Origin: Desertifilum tharense IPPAS B-1220
GTDB taxonomy: Bacteria; Cyanobacteriota; Cyanobacteriia; Cyanobacteriales; Desertifilaceae
Assembly: GCF_001746915.1 (NCBI RefSeq)
Contig: NZ_MJGC01000075.1
Coordinates: forward strand, 1 to 43,421
Reading direction: 5' to 3'
Length of the DNA stretch: 43,421 nucleotides
Shown here: positions 7,674-15,881 of the stretch, piece by piece
Layout of the letters: every line of letters starts with the position of its first letter
Position numbering within the stretch: the stretch's first letter is position 1
Translations under genes and position numbers: made by a program
The notes under the pieces: generated by a model
Database searches by the model: none
The model's input: the letters and a program-made list of their open reading frames with translations, nothing else
What the model was told of the DNA's origin: nothing

Positions 7674-9188
7674 TTAACCGCGTTCTCTCTCTTCGGGTTG
7701 GGTTGGTTGGGGAAGCGGAAGGGGTGGGGAAGTTGGCGCGATCGCACTTTGGTTGTTTTTCTGAAGATATCGCGTTTTTCTAGCTGCGATCGCCCCATTC
7801 AACAATGCGACAATGAAACCCACGGTTAAGCCAGCGCTGAGACTCCATAGCAAGGCGAGGATGGGGGGATTAAGGATTAAGTTTACCTGGGGAAGGGTAC
7901 GCGGGGTTTGGATATGGCCGGAAATGGCTGAGGCGACAATTCCCCCTGCGCCAAGTCCTGCACCGAGGATTTGAATGGTACGTTCTAAAGAGCGATCGCG
8001 TTCGGCTTGTTCGATTTCTACTAAGCCTCGAATAGTGGCGATGGCGGTGTCTAATAAGCCTGAACCTTGGCGGAGATAGTTGAGATCGGCTTCAATTTGT
8101 TGTAGAAATTTTTGACATTCTTTATCTGCAAAATTCATCCAAAAAGTGACATCGCTTTCGGCGGCGTTTTCGATGCGTTGGAGGGTGTCTCGATAGTTGC
8201 CTGTGTTGATAGCAATGGTGTTATGGAAATATTCTAGGTTGCGGAGATGTTGCGAATATTGTAAGGCGATATTTAGTAGGGTTTTGAGTTCTGTTTTTAA
8301 GTTTTGTAGCTCGCTTGAGGTGAGCGCATGAAGGCGGTTTTTAGGGTAGGCTTTGTTAAAATCAATTAAAGTGGTTTCAATGGTTTTAATTTGGTCAATC
8401 GCTTCTCTATATTCTATGCGGCTATCTTGAAAGTTTTGGCTGTTTTTGTGATAGTATAAAAATAATTCTGGCAAATCCCACTGGCATCTTTTAAGGATTT
8501 TGGTGGTTGACTCTTCAAAGATAAACAAAATTAGAATATGTCCTAGAGAGCGGTCTAGTCTGGGGTTGCCATATTCGTATACATAGCCGTTGAAAAGTTC
8601 TCCTTGGCGATAGTAGGGGGGACATTGTTCTAAATTGTTTTGTTTGAGAAATTCTTGTAAGCAATTCTGGGCTAGGGGTTGTAAATCTTTGGGCGATGCA
8701 GGTTTTTTTGACCCAATAAAGCCACTGATGAATAGGGTTTGTCCCCAGAACGATTGAGCTAATTCAGGTTCTTCAGGATGCTGAATGAGCAAGCAGTTTT
8801 GACGATTGAATTGGGGGAGTTGGTCAAAGGTGACTCGATCTGAATCCGCTTTTTGGGGATGATAGAGGGTGAGGGCGAAAGCGTAGGTATCGTTAATCAG
8901 TTGGGGATAAGCAAAGCCTTTAATACTAAAGGTTTCTAGGGGAGTTAGAGGGAGAGTTTGGGTACGTCGGTTTTGACTCTTTTTATCGAGAAGGTCATAT
9001 TTGGGTAGGGGTGGCTTGTCGGAACGGAAGTCAATTTTAAATTGGTAGTTGGCGAGGAGTTGATTGTAAAAGGCTTGAATTTGAGAGTCGGTGATGATAA
9101 TTCTCTGAAAATCTGTGAATGTTCCGGTTGCTAGATGGTAAGCAAATAAACGGATATTAGGGGCATAAATTTCTGAAGGGGTGTTCAT
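7674..9188 (-). CDS. Uncharacterised two-helix membrane protein with CorA-like architecture, linked to TPR-CHAT
   Basis: I do not recognise a named family. The 504 residues divide into a soluble N-terminal alpha/beta region (about 1-250), a long, mostly helical region (about 255-400) with coiled-coil character, and two C-terminal membrane helices (about 404-422 and 442-467). The helices are joined by a short loop, and a basic then proline-rich tail follows (SPPLPLPQPTQPEERERG). The segment IATIRGLVEIEQAERDRSLERTIQIL runs into the first membrane helix, which resembles the stalk-to-pore layout of CorA-type channels; the GMN signature of true CorA is absent. Its ATG overlaps the stop of the 121-residue gene (ATGA at 9185-9188), so the two are translationally coupled, with the TPR-CHAT gene upstream on the same strand. 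A pore-forming or membrane effector role is inference only. Confidence 0.75.
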   Translation of the reverse strand: MNTPSEIYAPNIRLFAYHLATGTFTDFQRIIITDSQIQAFYNQLLANYQFKIDFRSDKPPLPKYDLLDKKSQNRRTQTLPLTPLETFSIKGFAYPQLINDTYAFALTLYHPQKADSDRVTFDQLPQFNRQNCLLIQHPEEPELAQSFWGQTLFISGFIGSKKPASPKDLQPLAQNCLQEFLKQNNLEQCPPYYRQGELFNGYVYEYGNPRLDRSLGHILILFIFEESTTKILKRCQWDLPELFLYYHKNSQNFQDSRIEYREAIDQIKTIETTLIDFNKAYPKNRLHALTSSELQNLKTELKTLLNIALQYSQHLRNLEYFHNTIAINTGNYRDTLQRIENAAESDVTFWMNFADKECQKFLQQIEADLNYLRQGSGLLDTAIATIRGLVEIEQAERDRSLERTIQILGAGLGAGGIVASAISGHIQTPRTLPQVNLILNPPILALLWSLSAGLTVGFIVALLNGAIAARKTRYLQKNNQSAIAPTSPPLPLPQPTQPEERERG

Positions 9189-9550
9189 TCAGGAGTTGAG
9201 GTTTGATTGGTAATAGCAGTTTTAATGGCAGAACGCAGAGATTGATTGGTGATGGGTTGATCTGACGGATCGGAAGCTTCGATTTCTTCATCGTCATCTT
9301 GCGGATCGCATTTTAGTGACTCTTTTTGGAGGGCAGTGAGAATTGTGTTGTAGCCATTATTCTCACACCAATCTAGAATTATATCGGCTAATGTGCCGAC
9401 ATCTTCAGCGGTAAGTTGGGCGACTTGGCGGTCTAAATCGGGTAGTGCTGTCCAAGACTCTTCGGGAAAAATTGAAGGTTCTGTTTTTTGGCTTTCTTCT
9501 TCGAGTAATTCGATAAACCGACAAACGATTTTTTGGGCTTCTGTAGTCAT
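9185..9550 (-). CDS. Small acidic helical protein of unknown function, coupled to the membrane protein gene
   Basis: This 121-residue product has no domain I can name. Residues 1-85 look helical and adaptor-like (KIVCRFIELLEEESQK; LDRQVAQLTAEDVGTLADII). The middle is strongly acidic (CDPQDDDEEIEASDPSDQ) and the C-terminal 25 residues are Ser/Thr/Asn-rich. It shares four bases with the next gene, so the two proteins are probably made in a fixed ratio and may form a complex. It sits 200 bases after the TPR-CHAT gene, and the gap is filled by GAAACCGGGTTTC repeats. It could be an adaptor between the CHAT protein and the membrane protein; this is a guess from gene order. Confidence 0.7.
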   Translation of the reverse strand: MTTEAQKIVCRFIELLEEESQKTEPSIFPEESWTALPDLDRQVAQLTAEDVGTLADIILDWCENNGYNTILTALQKESLKCDPQDDDEEIEASDPSDQPITNQSLRSAIKTAITNQTSTPE

Positions 9551-9583
9551 TTTCAGAGGTTGTTAGGTTTTTGTAAGGGTTTA

Positions 9584-9739
9584 GGCAGAGAAACCGGGTT
9601 TCTATAAATATCTTTCTTGTAGCAGAAACTCGGTTTCTGGATGGGGGCGTTAGGCTTCGGCAGAGAAACCGGGTTTCTATAAATATCTTTCTTGTAGAAG
9701 AAACCCTGTAGCAGAAACCCGGTTTCTGGGTTGGGGGCG
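9584..9739. repeat. Two tandem copies of a palindromic GAAACCGGGTTTC element
   Basis: A 39-base block is identical at 9584-9622 and 9659-9697 (period 75). Each contains the palindrome GAAACCGGGTTTC followed by TATAAATATCTTTCTTGTAG. Each block is followed by a related palindromic arm (GAAACTCGGTTTC, or GAAACCCGGTTTC in the second copy) and GGGGGCG; the second copy has about 16 extra bases. Such repeats are common between cyanobacterial genes. They can form strong hairpins in the transcript between the TPR-CHAT gene and the small acidic gene. Confidence 0.88.
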
Positions 9740-9750
9740 GTATTTTTAAT

Positions 9751-12700
9751 CTAGCGTCCAATGGGACAAAAGGCGGCCCAATATTCAGGACGGGCGAAGG
9801 GTTGATGTTTCTCGTACAGTCGCAAGCGGCGGGTATAGTCTTTTAAGATTTCTGGATCGAGTTTTAATTGATCGCGCAACCAGGCGATAAAGTCTTCTCG
9901 CGAAACTTCTCGCATCCAGGTTTGGGCGGCTTGGAGGGCGAGGGCAATAGAGGGGTTTTTGGGGTTGTTGAGTTCTTGGTAGAAGCGAATCATTAAAAAG
10001 GCGGTGGCGAAGTCATCGACGCGCCAGAGGCTACTAACTACGGTACTGCTTCCAGCATAGAGAAAGCCGCTGGCTAGTCCGATGTATTCATCGGTGAGGG
10101 CGGTATCAACTAACCCGGTTTCGCAGGCGGAGAGGGTGACGAGACGACAATAGGGTAAGTCGAGGTTTGCGAAGATTTCGCTGAGGGTGAGGCCTTGGGT
10201 GGCGGTGTCGAAACGACGGCCATCGCGGAGGGTGACGTATCGGTTGTCGGCTTCTGGGGTTGCGGGTTTTGGAGTTGGGGGAGTGGTTTCGCCAGCGAGA
10301 ACTAAGGCGGAGTTGAGGGGGAAACGGGAGTTAAAAACGCCGTGACAGGAAAAATGGGCGTAGTGGCTGCGACGGAGTTCGGCGAGGGTTTTGGGTTTGT
10401 TGAGGGTGGTTTTGGTGGCTTGGCGGCGTTTAAGGATGTGGAGGTGGGGGTTGAAGGTTCGGGAGATGATTTCGACTTCTATTTCGGTGTAGTGCAAGTC
10501 TTCGGTGGGGTTTTGGATGGCGAAGAGGGGTTGAGTGTTTGAGTTAGCAAGGGGTTGGCGTTGGTGGAGGCGTTCGAGGAATTGGCTGCTGGGGGCGTAT
10601 TGTACGCCGTTGGCGAATAAGTTCATCAAACAGCCTGTTTGAGTTTCGCTGTTGGGGTGTTGGCGGGTTCCGGTGAGGGCGTGGAGGGGGATGAGGTGTA
10701 ATTTTTGGTGGGGAATGAGGATGAGTTTTTGGATGTGGGGCGGAAGGTTGGCAAGGATGGTGTTGAGTTGCAGGGTTTCGGAAAGGGTGGCGAGGCGCTG
10801 GCTGAGGGCTTCGCGCCAGGTATCTTTGCGGTAGTCGCTGAGGTAGGTGTTGAGGTTGGTGTCGAGTTGTTGGCGTTGTTCGGGGGAGAAGGCGAGGGGT
10901 TGGATGTGAATTTGCGATGGGGAAGTCAGGGTGACGAGGAAAACCTGAAAGCCGCTTTCGGGGTTGGGGGGGAGATACCACTCAATTAGGGCGGTTTGGG
11001 GGTTGAGGAGTTGGGTAAAGTCGGGGAGTTGGGGGTTGACTTTTTGGGTGAGGGTGAAGTCTGGATCGTTGATTTCTATCAGGAGTTCGTTGAGTTGCTG
11101 TTGCAGGGTTTGTAGGACGGTTTTCAGGGGAGTGCTGGGGGAGGTTGCGGTTGGGGAAGGGCTTTGGCGGGTGCTGCTGTCGGTTTCGGTTTCGGGTTCG
11201 GGGCCGAGGGGTTCTGCTTGGTCGAGTTGTTGTTGCAGGGCGGAAATTTGGTTACGGAGTCCTTTGAGGCGTTGTTTTTGGTCGTTGGTGGCGTTTTTGG
11301 GTTCAAGCTTGGCGTTGTCGAGGAGTTCTATTAAGGTGCGAGATTTGCTGCGTTCGATGGTGAGGAGGGCGAGGTCGTAGCGTTCGGCTTGGATGCAGGC
11401 TTGCACCATTTTTTCGTAGAGGGGGAGGGCATCTTCTAGGATTTGGCGCTTGCGACGCGGAGAAGTTGCCCATTCCCGGCTTTGTTCTACTGCGGAAATG
11501 GCTCTCTCGTAGCCGTAGAGGGTGTTTTCCCAGTCTTGGAGTTCAAACGCGAGGTTGCCGAGGTTGCGTCCTGCTGTAAGGCAGGTTAGAGGGAAAGCAG
11601 AAGGAGTATAGATTTCTAAAGCTTGTCGATAACACTCGATCGCCAATTCCAAATTCTCCGCCCGGTCCCCCCGGATACGATCGCTGTAGGCAGTTGCCAA
11701 GTTGTTTTGCGTCCTTGCCCATTGTTCGGGAAAAGCTTCGCGGGTGTAAACTTGCAAGGCTTGCTGGCAGGAAGCGATCGCCAATTCTAAATTCTCGACC
11801 CGATCCCCCCCGATACGATCCCTGTAGGCAAGTGCCAAGTTGTTTTGCGTCATTGCCCATTTTTCGGGAAACGCCTCGTGGGTGTAAATTTGCAACGCTA
11901 GCTGGTAGGAAGCGATCGCCAACTCCAAATTCTCGGCCCGGTTCCCCCGGATGCGGTTGCTGTAGGCATTTGCCAAGTTATTTTGCGTTCCTGCCCAATC
12001 TTGGGGAAACGCCTGGCGGGTGTAAACTTGCAAGGCTTGCTGGCAGGAAGCGATCGCCAATTCTAAATTCTCGGCCCGGTCCCCCCGGATGCGATCGCGG
12101 TAGGCATTTCCCAAGTTATTTTGCGTCATTGCCCATTGTTTGGGAAACGCCTGGCGGGTGCAAACTTGCAACGCTTGCTGGTAGGAAGCGATCGCCTCTT
12201 CCAAATTCTCGGCCCGGTCCCCCCGGATGCGGCACAAGTAGGCATTTGCCAAGTTGTTTTGCGTCCCTGCCCAATCTTGGGGAAATGCCTGGCGGGTGTA
12301 AACTTGCAACGCTTGCTGGTATAGGGCGATCGCCAATTCTAAATTCTCGGCCCGGTTTCCCCGGATACGATCGCTGTAGGCATTTGCCAAGTTGTTTCGC
12401 GTCATTGCCCAATCTTGGGGAAACGCCTGGTGGGTGCGAACTTGCAACGCTTGCTGGTATAGGGCGATCGCCAATTCTAAATTCTCGGCCCTGTCCCCCT
12501 GGATGCGATCGCGGTAGGCATTTGCCAAGTTGTTTTGCATCGTTGCCCAATCTTGGGGAAACCCTTGGCGGGTGTAAACTTGCAACGCTTCCTTGTAAGA
12601 GGCGATCGCAATTTCAAGATTATTCGCCCGACTACCTAACGGAAACTGACACAGAGCAATAGCAAGACTGTTCAGTCTTACTGCCAAAACTTGATTTCTC

Positions 12701-13131
12701 TCAGAATTATTAGGGTCAAGTTCAGACTCAAACCACCGTTTTAGAATCTCTGCAAACATCAAATCGAGTTTATCTTGATGTTGTGCTAGGAGAGGATAAA
12801 CTACCTTTGGATCGTTGTTGCTTTTAGTGATTGCCTGCAACACTTCCATTAAAAACCTGAAATATTCTTCTGGTGTGGCATTGGATTGAGTTCCGGAGTT
12901 AGTCGTCCTGTTCAGATATTCGGCTAACGGTTGCGCCAGATCCAGCAGAAAACCCGCTTCGTTTTCTCTCCCTACACTTTGAAGCTGTTGCGCTACCTGA
13001 ACTAGCACCTGTACCAAACCCTCATCAACAAGTTTTGAGTGCTGGTTCAGGATTCGGTTTGCTTCCCCACTAGGACATCTCAGCAATTCTTGAATCAAAT
13101 CCCCATAAGCTTGCAGGCGTTGTTCGTCCAT
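9751..13131 (-). CDS. TPR-CHAT protein (caspase-like cysteine protease with TPR sensor)
   Basis: The 1,126-residue protein has three parts. An N-terminal helical cap (about 1-165) precedes a TPR array (about 166-530) with seven near-identical 46-residue units plus one divergent unit, each carrying an AFPxxWAxxxNNLANAYxDRIRGDR stretch. After an ERSKSRTLIELL linker and a coiled coil comes a C-terminal CHAT domain (about 720-1126). The CHAT catalytic dyad is present: His930 in HFSCHG and Cys1003 in LVTLSACETGL. The domain ends in the typical ARPEYWAAFCPIG. CHAT proteins are caspase-like endopeptidases; TPR-CHAT proteins sense a partner and then cleave a target, as in the type III-E CRISPR protease Csx29. 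The target here is unknown. The ATG at 13131 has GGAG 11 bases upstream. The coupled small and membrane genes downstream are candidate partners. Confidence 0.93.
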   Translation of the reverse strand: MDEQRLQAYGDLIQELLRCPSGEANRILNQHSKLVDEGLVQVLVQVAQQLQSVGRENEAGFLLDLAQPLAEYLNRTTNSGTQSNATPEEYFRFLMEVLQAITKSNNDPKVVYPLLAQHQDKLDLMFAEILKRWFESELDPNNSERNQVLAVRLNSLAIALCQFPLGSRANNLEIAIASYKEALQVYTRQGFPQDWATMQNNLANAYRDRIQGDRAENLELAIALYQQALQVRTHQAFPQDWAMTRNNLANAYSDRIRGNRAENLELAIALYQQALQVYTRQAFPQDWAGTQNNLANAYLCRIRGDRAENLEEAIASYQQALQVCTRQAFPKQWAMTQNNLGNAYRDRIRGDRAENLELAIASCQQALQVYTRQAFPQDWAGTQNNLANAYSNRIRGNRAENLELAIASYQLALQIYTHEAFPEKWAMTQNNLALAYRDRIGGDRVENLELAIASCQQALQVYTREAFPEQWARTQNNLATAYSDRIRGDRAENLELAIECYRQALEIYTPSAFPLTCLTAGRNLGNLAFELQDWENTLYGYERAISAVEQSREWATSPRRKRQILEDALPLYEKMVQACIQAERYDLALLTIERSKSRTLIELLDNAKLEPKNATNDQKQRLKGLRNQISALQQQLDQAEPLGPEPETETDSSTRQSPSPTATSPSTPLKTVLQTLQQQLNELLIEINDPDFTLTQKVNPQLPDFTQLLNPQTALIEWYLPPNPESGFQVFLVTLTSPSQIHIQPLAFSPEQRQQLDTNLNTYLSDYRKDTWREALSQRLATLSETLQLNTILANLPPHIQKLILIPHQKLHLIPLHALTGTRQHPNSETQTGCLMNLFANGVQYAPSSQFLERLHQRQPLANSNTQPLFAIQNPTEDLHYTEIEVEIISRTFNPHLHILKRRQATKTTLNKPKTLAELRRSHYAHFSCHGVFNSRFPLNSALVLAGETTPPTPKPATPEADNRYVTLRDGRRFDTATQGLTLSEIFANLDLPYCRLVTLSACETGLVDTALTDEYIGLASGFLYAGSSTVVSSLWRVDDFATAFLMIRFYQELNNPKNPSIALALQAAQTWMREVSREDFIAWLRDQLKLDPEILKDYTRRLRLYEKHQPFARPEYWAAFCPIGR
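11610..12620 (-). repeat. Tandem 138-bp coding repeats of the TPR array
   Basis: Each TPR unit equals 138 bases of DNA and the copies are highly similar at base level. For example, AAATTCTCGGCCCGGT recurs near 12066, 12204 and 12342, with a HIP1 core in most units. This similarity points to recent duplication or gene conversion, so copy number may vary between strains. It also creates long antisense open frames over the same stretch that are not genes. Confidence 0.85.
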
Positions 13132-13273
13132 TGGGGCAACTTCTCCGTATTTCCCTCTTCTGTTTTAACCCAAATAGGACGAGGCGAAGAAACCAGACTT
13201 CGCTGAAAACGGTTCAGTTACTCACTAGATAGCTAAGTAGAACCCAGTTTTGGGTCGAGGCATGTCAATTCTG

Positions 13274-15553
13274 CTACTGCACCACCGAAAAACCGCGTCG
13301 GCTAGATTTTCCTTGATTCACTTCCACCTGAAAGCGCACAGAATCGGTTTTTTCCCCTTGCTTGACCTGCAACGTCCAACTTCCCGGACGCATCGGCCAA
13401 AATAAAGAAGCCGCCGTTTGGGTGGCAATTTTTTCGCCATTTAACCACCATTCCACGGGTTCAGTCCCAGGATTTGCCAGTTTCAATTCTAGTTTTGCAG
13501 ACTCATTAGGATTCACCACAAAATAATCATCCGGCTGAGGGGAAACAATCCGCAATTGGTTGACCGTTAGGCTAGGTTGTGCTTGAGTTGCCAGCCATTC
13601 ATTGTATTCCGCCGATAGGGAAAAATCCCCCCCTTGCTGATAGCTTGCCACATCCTCAAGGGCAAAATATTCTTGCACCACCGCAGAAGGACAATCTGCC
13701 GTGGGGCGTTGACCCGTCACCGCACAAATCGGTAAACTCACTAAACGCCCAGACATTCGCCAAGGCGTGGGTTCCTGTGTGGCGTGTAACCTTAGCATAA
13801 TCCGATTCCACAACGGGGCAGCCCCCGTCACCCCGGAAACCTGGCGCATTGGTTCCCCGTTGAAATTCCCCACCCAGGTTGCTACGGTGTAATCGGACGT
13901 AAACCCCACCGTCCATGTATCGCGATAATCGGAAGAAGTCCCCGTCTTCACCGCCGCCGGGAAGGGTAAACTTAACACAGAATCGACGCCAAAAGCGGCC
14001 GCACGGGCATAGCGATCGCTTAACATATCTGTAACCAGTTGCCAGGTTTCCACCCGACCTAGGGGTTCCCCCTCTTCGGGAGTCGTATCGCCAAAATGGG
14101 TGACAATGGGTTGAGATTGTCCCTGTCTCGCCAGCCGCAAATACGCGCCAGCCAACTCCCACAGGCTAACCTCGCCACTCCCCAACGCTAACCCTAAACC
14201 GTAATGTTCTGGCGCTTGGTTGAGTTGCTTAAACCCCAGTTGATGCAAGCGTTCTAGAAATAGGGGAACTGTGACTTTCTCTAAAACTTTCACCGCCGGA
14301 ACATTCAGGGAATTGGCTAAGGCGACTCTCACCCGCACCGGCCCTAAAAAGGTTTCGCTATAATCAACGGGGCTGTAGAGTTGCGCCCCTGGTATGGCGT
14401 AGTGGGTGGGAACATCAGCTAGGATAGTATTCGGTTGAATGATGCCTTTTTCTAACGCCAGTTCGTATAAAAATGGCTTTAAGCTAGAACCCGGTTGGCG
14501 CAAGGCTTGCACCCCATCATTGCGCCCCTGGTTGGCTTCGTTAAAATAATCGGGGGAACCCACATAGGCGAGAACTTCCCCAGTCTGATTATCAATGACG
14601 ATCGCGGCGGCGTGGTTGACGTTATTGGCCCGCAACCCGTCGAGAACTTGCTTCACCTGGGTTTCGACAAATTCCTGCAAGGATAAATCTAGGGTGGTTC
14701 TCACCTGCGGTGCGGGTTCGCTGCCCAATTGCTGACTCAGCCATAATAGATAGTGGGGCGCTGCATATAACCCCCGCTGTTTGGGTTGCAGTTGGATGGC
14801 TTCCCGGTATGCTTTGTCTGCTTCTGTCTGGGTAATATAGCCATCTTCTACCATCCGGGTTAAGACGTACTGCTGGCGCTGTTTCAAGGCTTCCCACGCT
14901 TCGTAGGGATATAAGTCGGTGGGGTCGTTGGGTAGGGCGGCGAGGATGCTAGCCTGGGCTAAGTTTAAATCGGCGGCGGGTATGCCAAAGTAAGTCCGGG
15001 AAGCGGCTTCTACACCGTAAAGGTTGCCCCCCATCGGCAGGCGGTTAATATAGGCTTGGAGGATTTCGGTTCTGTTCATTCCGGCAAAAAGTCGCCAGGA
15101 TAGCCAGACTTCCCCAACTTTATGATACAGGGTGCGGGGGGCAGGTTCGAGCATCCGCGCCAGTTGCATAGTAATAGTAGAAGCGCCGCTAACGATTTGT
15201 TTGGCTTGGGCGGCTTCGAGGAGGGCGCGGGCGATCGCTCTAGTATCTAATGCGCCATGCTGGTAGTATCGCTGATCCTCAGCGGCGATAATCGCGTTGA
15301 GGAAATGGGGGGAGATTTCGGCTAAGGGGACGATGGCGGTATGGTCGCTGTCGCGGGTGAGTAGGGTTCCCAAGGGGCGATAATGGCGATCGCTAAATTC
15401 AATCGCAAAGTCAGTCTGGGCAATATCTTGGGCGCGGATGGGGGCAAGGTATGGCAGCGATCGCACGGCAAGTCCCATCGTAATCAGGAGTAACCCTATT
15501 TTGATTCTAACATCTGAATGGGCAAATTGATAGCACTTTTTAAAGATTTTCAT
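13274..15553 (-). CDS. pbpC: Penicillin-binding protein 1C (bifunctional transglycosylase/transpeptidase)
   Basis: This 759-residue peptidoglycan synthase has an N-terminal membrane anchor (about 17-36). The GT51 glycosyltransferase domain (about 60-230) has catalytic Glu in IIAAEDQRYYQHGALD and GASTITMQLARM. The transpeptidase domain (about 300-590) has active Ser356 in GSSLKP, an SLN motif (ANSLNVPAVK) and KTGTSSDYRDTW. A C-terminal beta domain of the BiPBP_C type (about 670-750) follows, which marks the PBP1C class. The chain acts on lipid II outside the membrane. The gene is divergent from an alpha-2-macroglobulin gene; in E. coli the homologues (pbpC and yfhM) are adjacent on one strand. 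The start is an ATG at 15553. Confidence 0.95.
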   Translation of the reverse strand: MKIFKKCYQFAHSDVRIKIGLLLITMGLAVRSLPYLAPIRAQDIAQTDFAIEFSDRHYRPLGTLLTRDSDHTAIVPLAEISPHFLNAIIAAEDQRYYQHGALDTRAIARALLEAAQAKQIVSGASTITMQLARMLEPAPRTLYHKVGEVWLSWRLFAGMNRTEILQAYINRLPMGGNLYGVEAASRTYFGIPAADLNLAQASILAALPNDPTDLYPYEAWEALKQRQQYVLTRMVEDGYITQTEADKAYREAIQLQPKQRGLYAAPHYLLWLSQQLGSEPAPQVRTTLDLSLQEFVETQVKQVLDGLRANNVNHAAAIVIDNQTGEVLAYVGSPDYFNEANQGRNDGVQALRQPGSSLKPFLYELALEKGIIQPNTILADVPTHYAIPGAQLYSPVDYSETFLGPVRVRVALANSLNVPAVKVLEKVTVPLFLERLHQLGFKQLNQAPEHYGLGLALGSGEVSLWELAGAYLRLARQGQSQPIVTHFGDTTPEEGEPLGRVETWQLVTDMLSDRYARAAAFGVDSVLSLPFPAAVKTGTSSDYRDTWTVGFTSDYTVATWVGNFNGEPMRQVSGVTGAAPLWNRIMLRLHATQEPTPWRMSGRLVSLPICAVTGQRPTADCPSAVVQEYFALEDVASYQQGGDFSLSAEYNEWLATQAQPSLTVNQLRIVSPQPDDYFVVNPNESAKLELKLANPGTEPVEWWLNGEKIATQTAASLFWPMRPGSWTLQVKQGEKTDSVRFQVEVNQGKSSRRGFSVVQ

Positions 15554-15881
15554 CGTTATTTAGAGAGGCAAGCATCACGCCGCTATCTTTAAACTAACGC
15601 CTACAATTCCGCCGATTCCGGATCGACCTTTTCAGCCGCAACTTGAAGTCAATCCGGTTATTCAATCCCTTGAATCTATCGCTCTAGCCTCGCGGCTTTT
15701 TAACTTAGCCCATTACTCTAGACGCATTCGCTGGATTTCTGAATTCAGTTAAGTTTTCCAAAGAACAGGAAATCATTTTTCCTGAGAAACCTGGAATCTC
15801 CCAATTAAGAATTGTAGACCTTTCCTGAATCGATCGGGGCGCGTTAGTTATCGCACAAATGAGTATGATAGGCGAATCCTT
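15554..15881. other. Divergent pbpC / alpha-2-macroglobulin spacer
   Basis: The 328 bases should hold promoters for both genes; I see no strong sigma-70 pair. A TATGAT lies only 13 bases before the plus-strand ATG and is probably too close to act as its -10. Most of the left half is occupied by a protein-like plus-strand frame described separately. Confidence 0.5.
15564..15752 (+). pseudogene. Possible small gene or gene remnant without a normal start codon
   Basis: A plus-strand frame runs open for about 62 codons and ends at TAA 15750-15752. The translation from 15594 reads LTPTIPPIPDRPF, then QPQLEVNPV, then IQSLESIALASRLFNLAHY, ending SRRIRWISEFS. The amphipathic helix and basic/aromatic tail look like real protein rather than chance. 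No ATG, GTG or TTG lies in frame before the protein-like part; the frame opens after TAG at about 15561. Possible explanations are a rare ATC/ATT start, a frameshift, or a decayed gene. I do not recognise the family. Confidence 0.4.

Noticed and set aside
9584..9739. CRISPR array
   Set aside because: Only two copies with a 75-base period and palindromic arms; no spacers of even size and no cas genes.
9405..9761. 118-codon minus-strand frame with IFIETRFLC repeats
   Set aside because: It is a translation of the GAAACCGGGTTTC repeats and overlaps two better genes.
11694..12662. 322-codon plus-strand open frame
   Set aside because: It is the antisense shadow of the 138-bp TPR repeats; its 46-residue periodic Cys/Pro/Arg-rich translation mirrors the repeat and has no domain.
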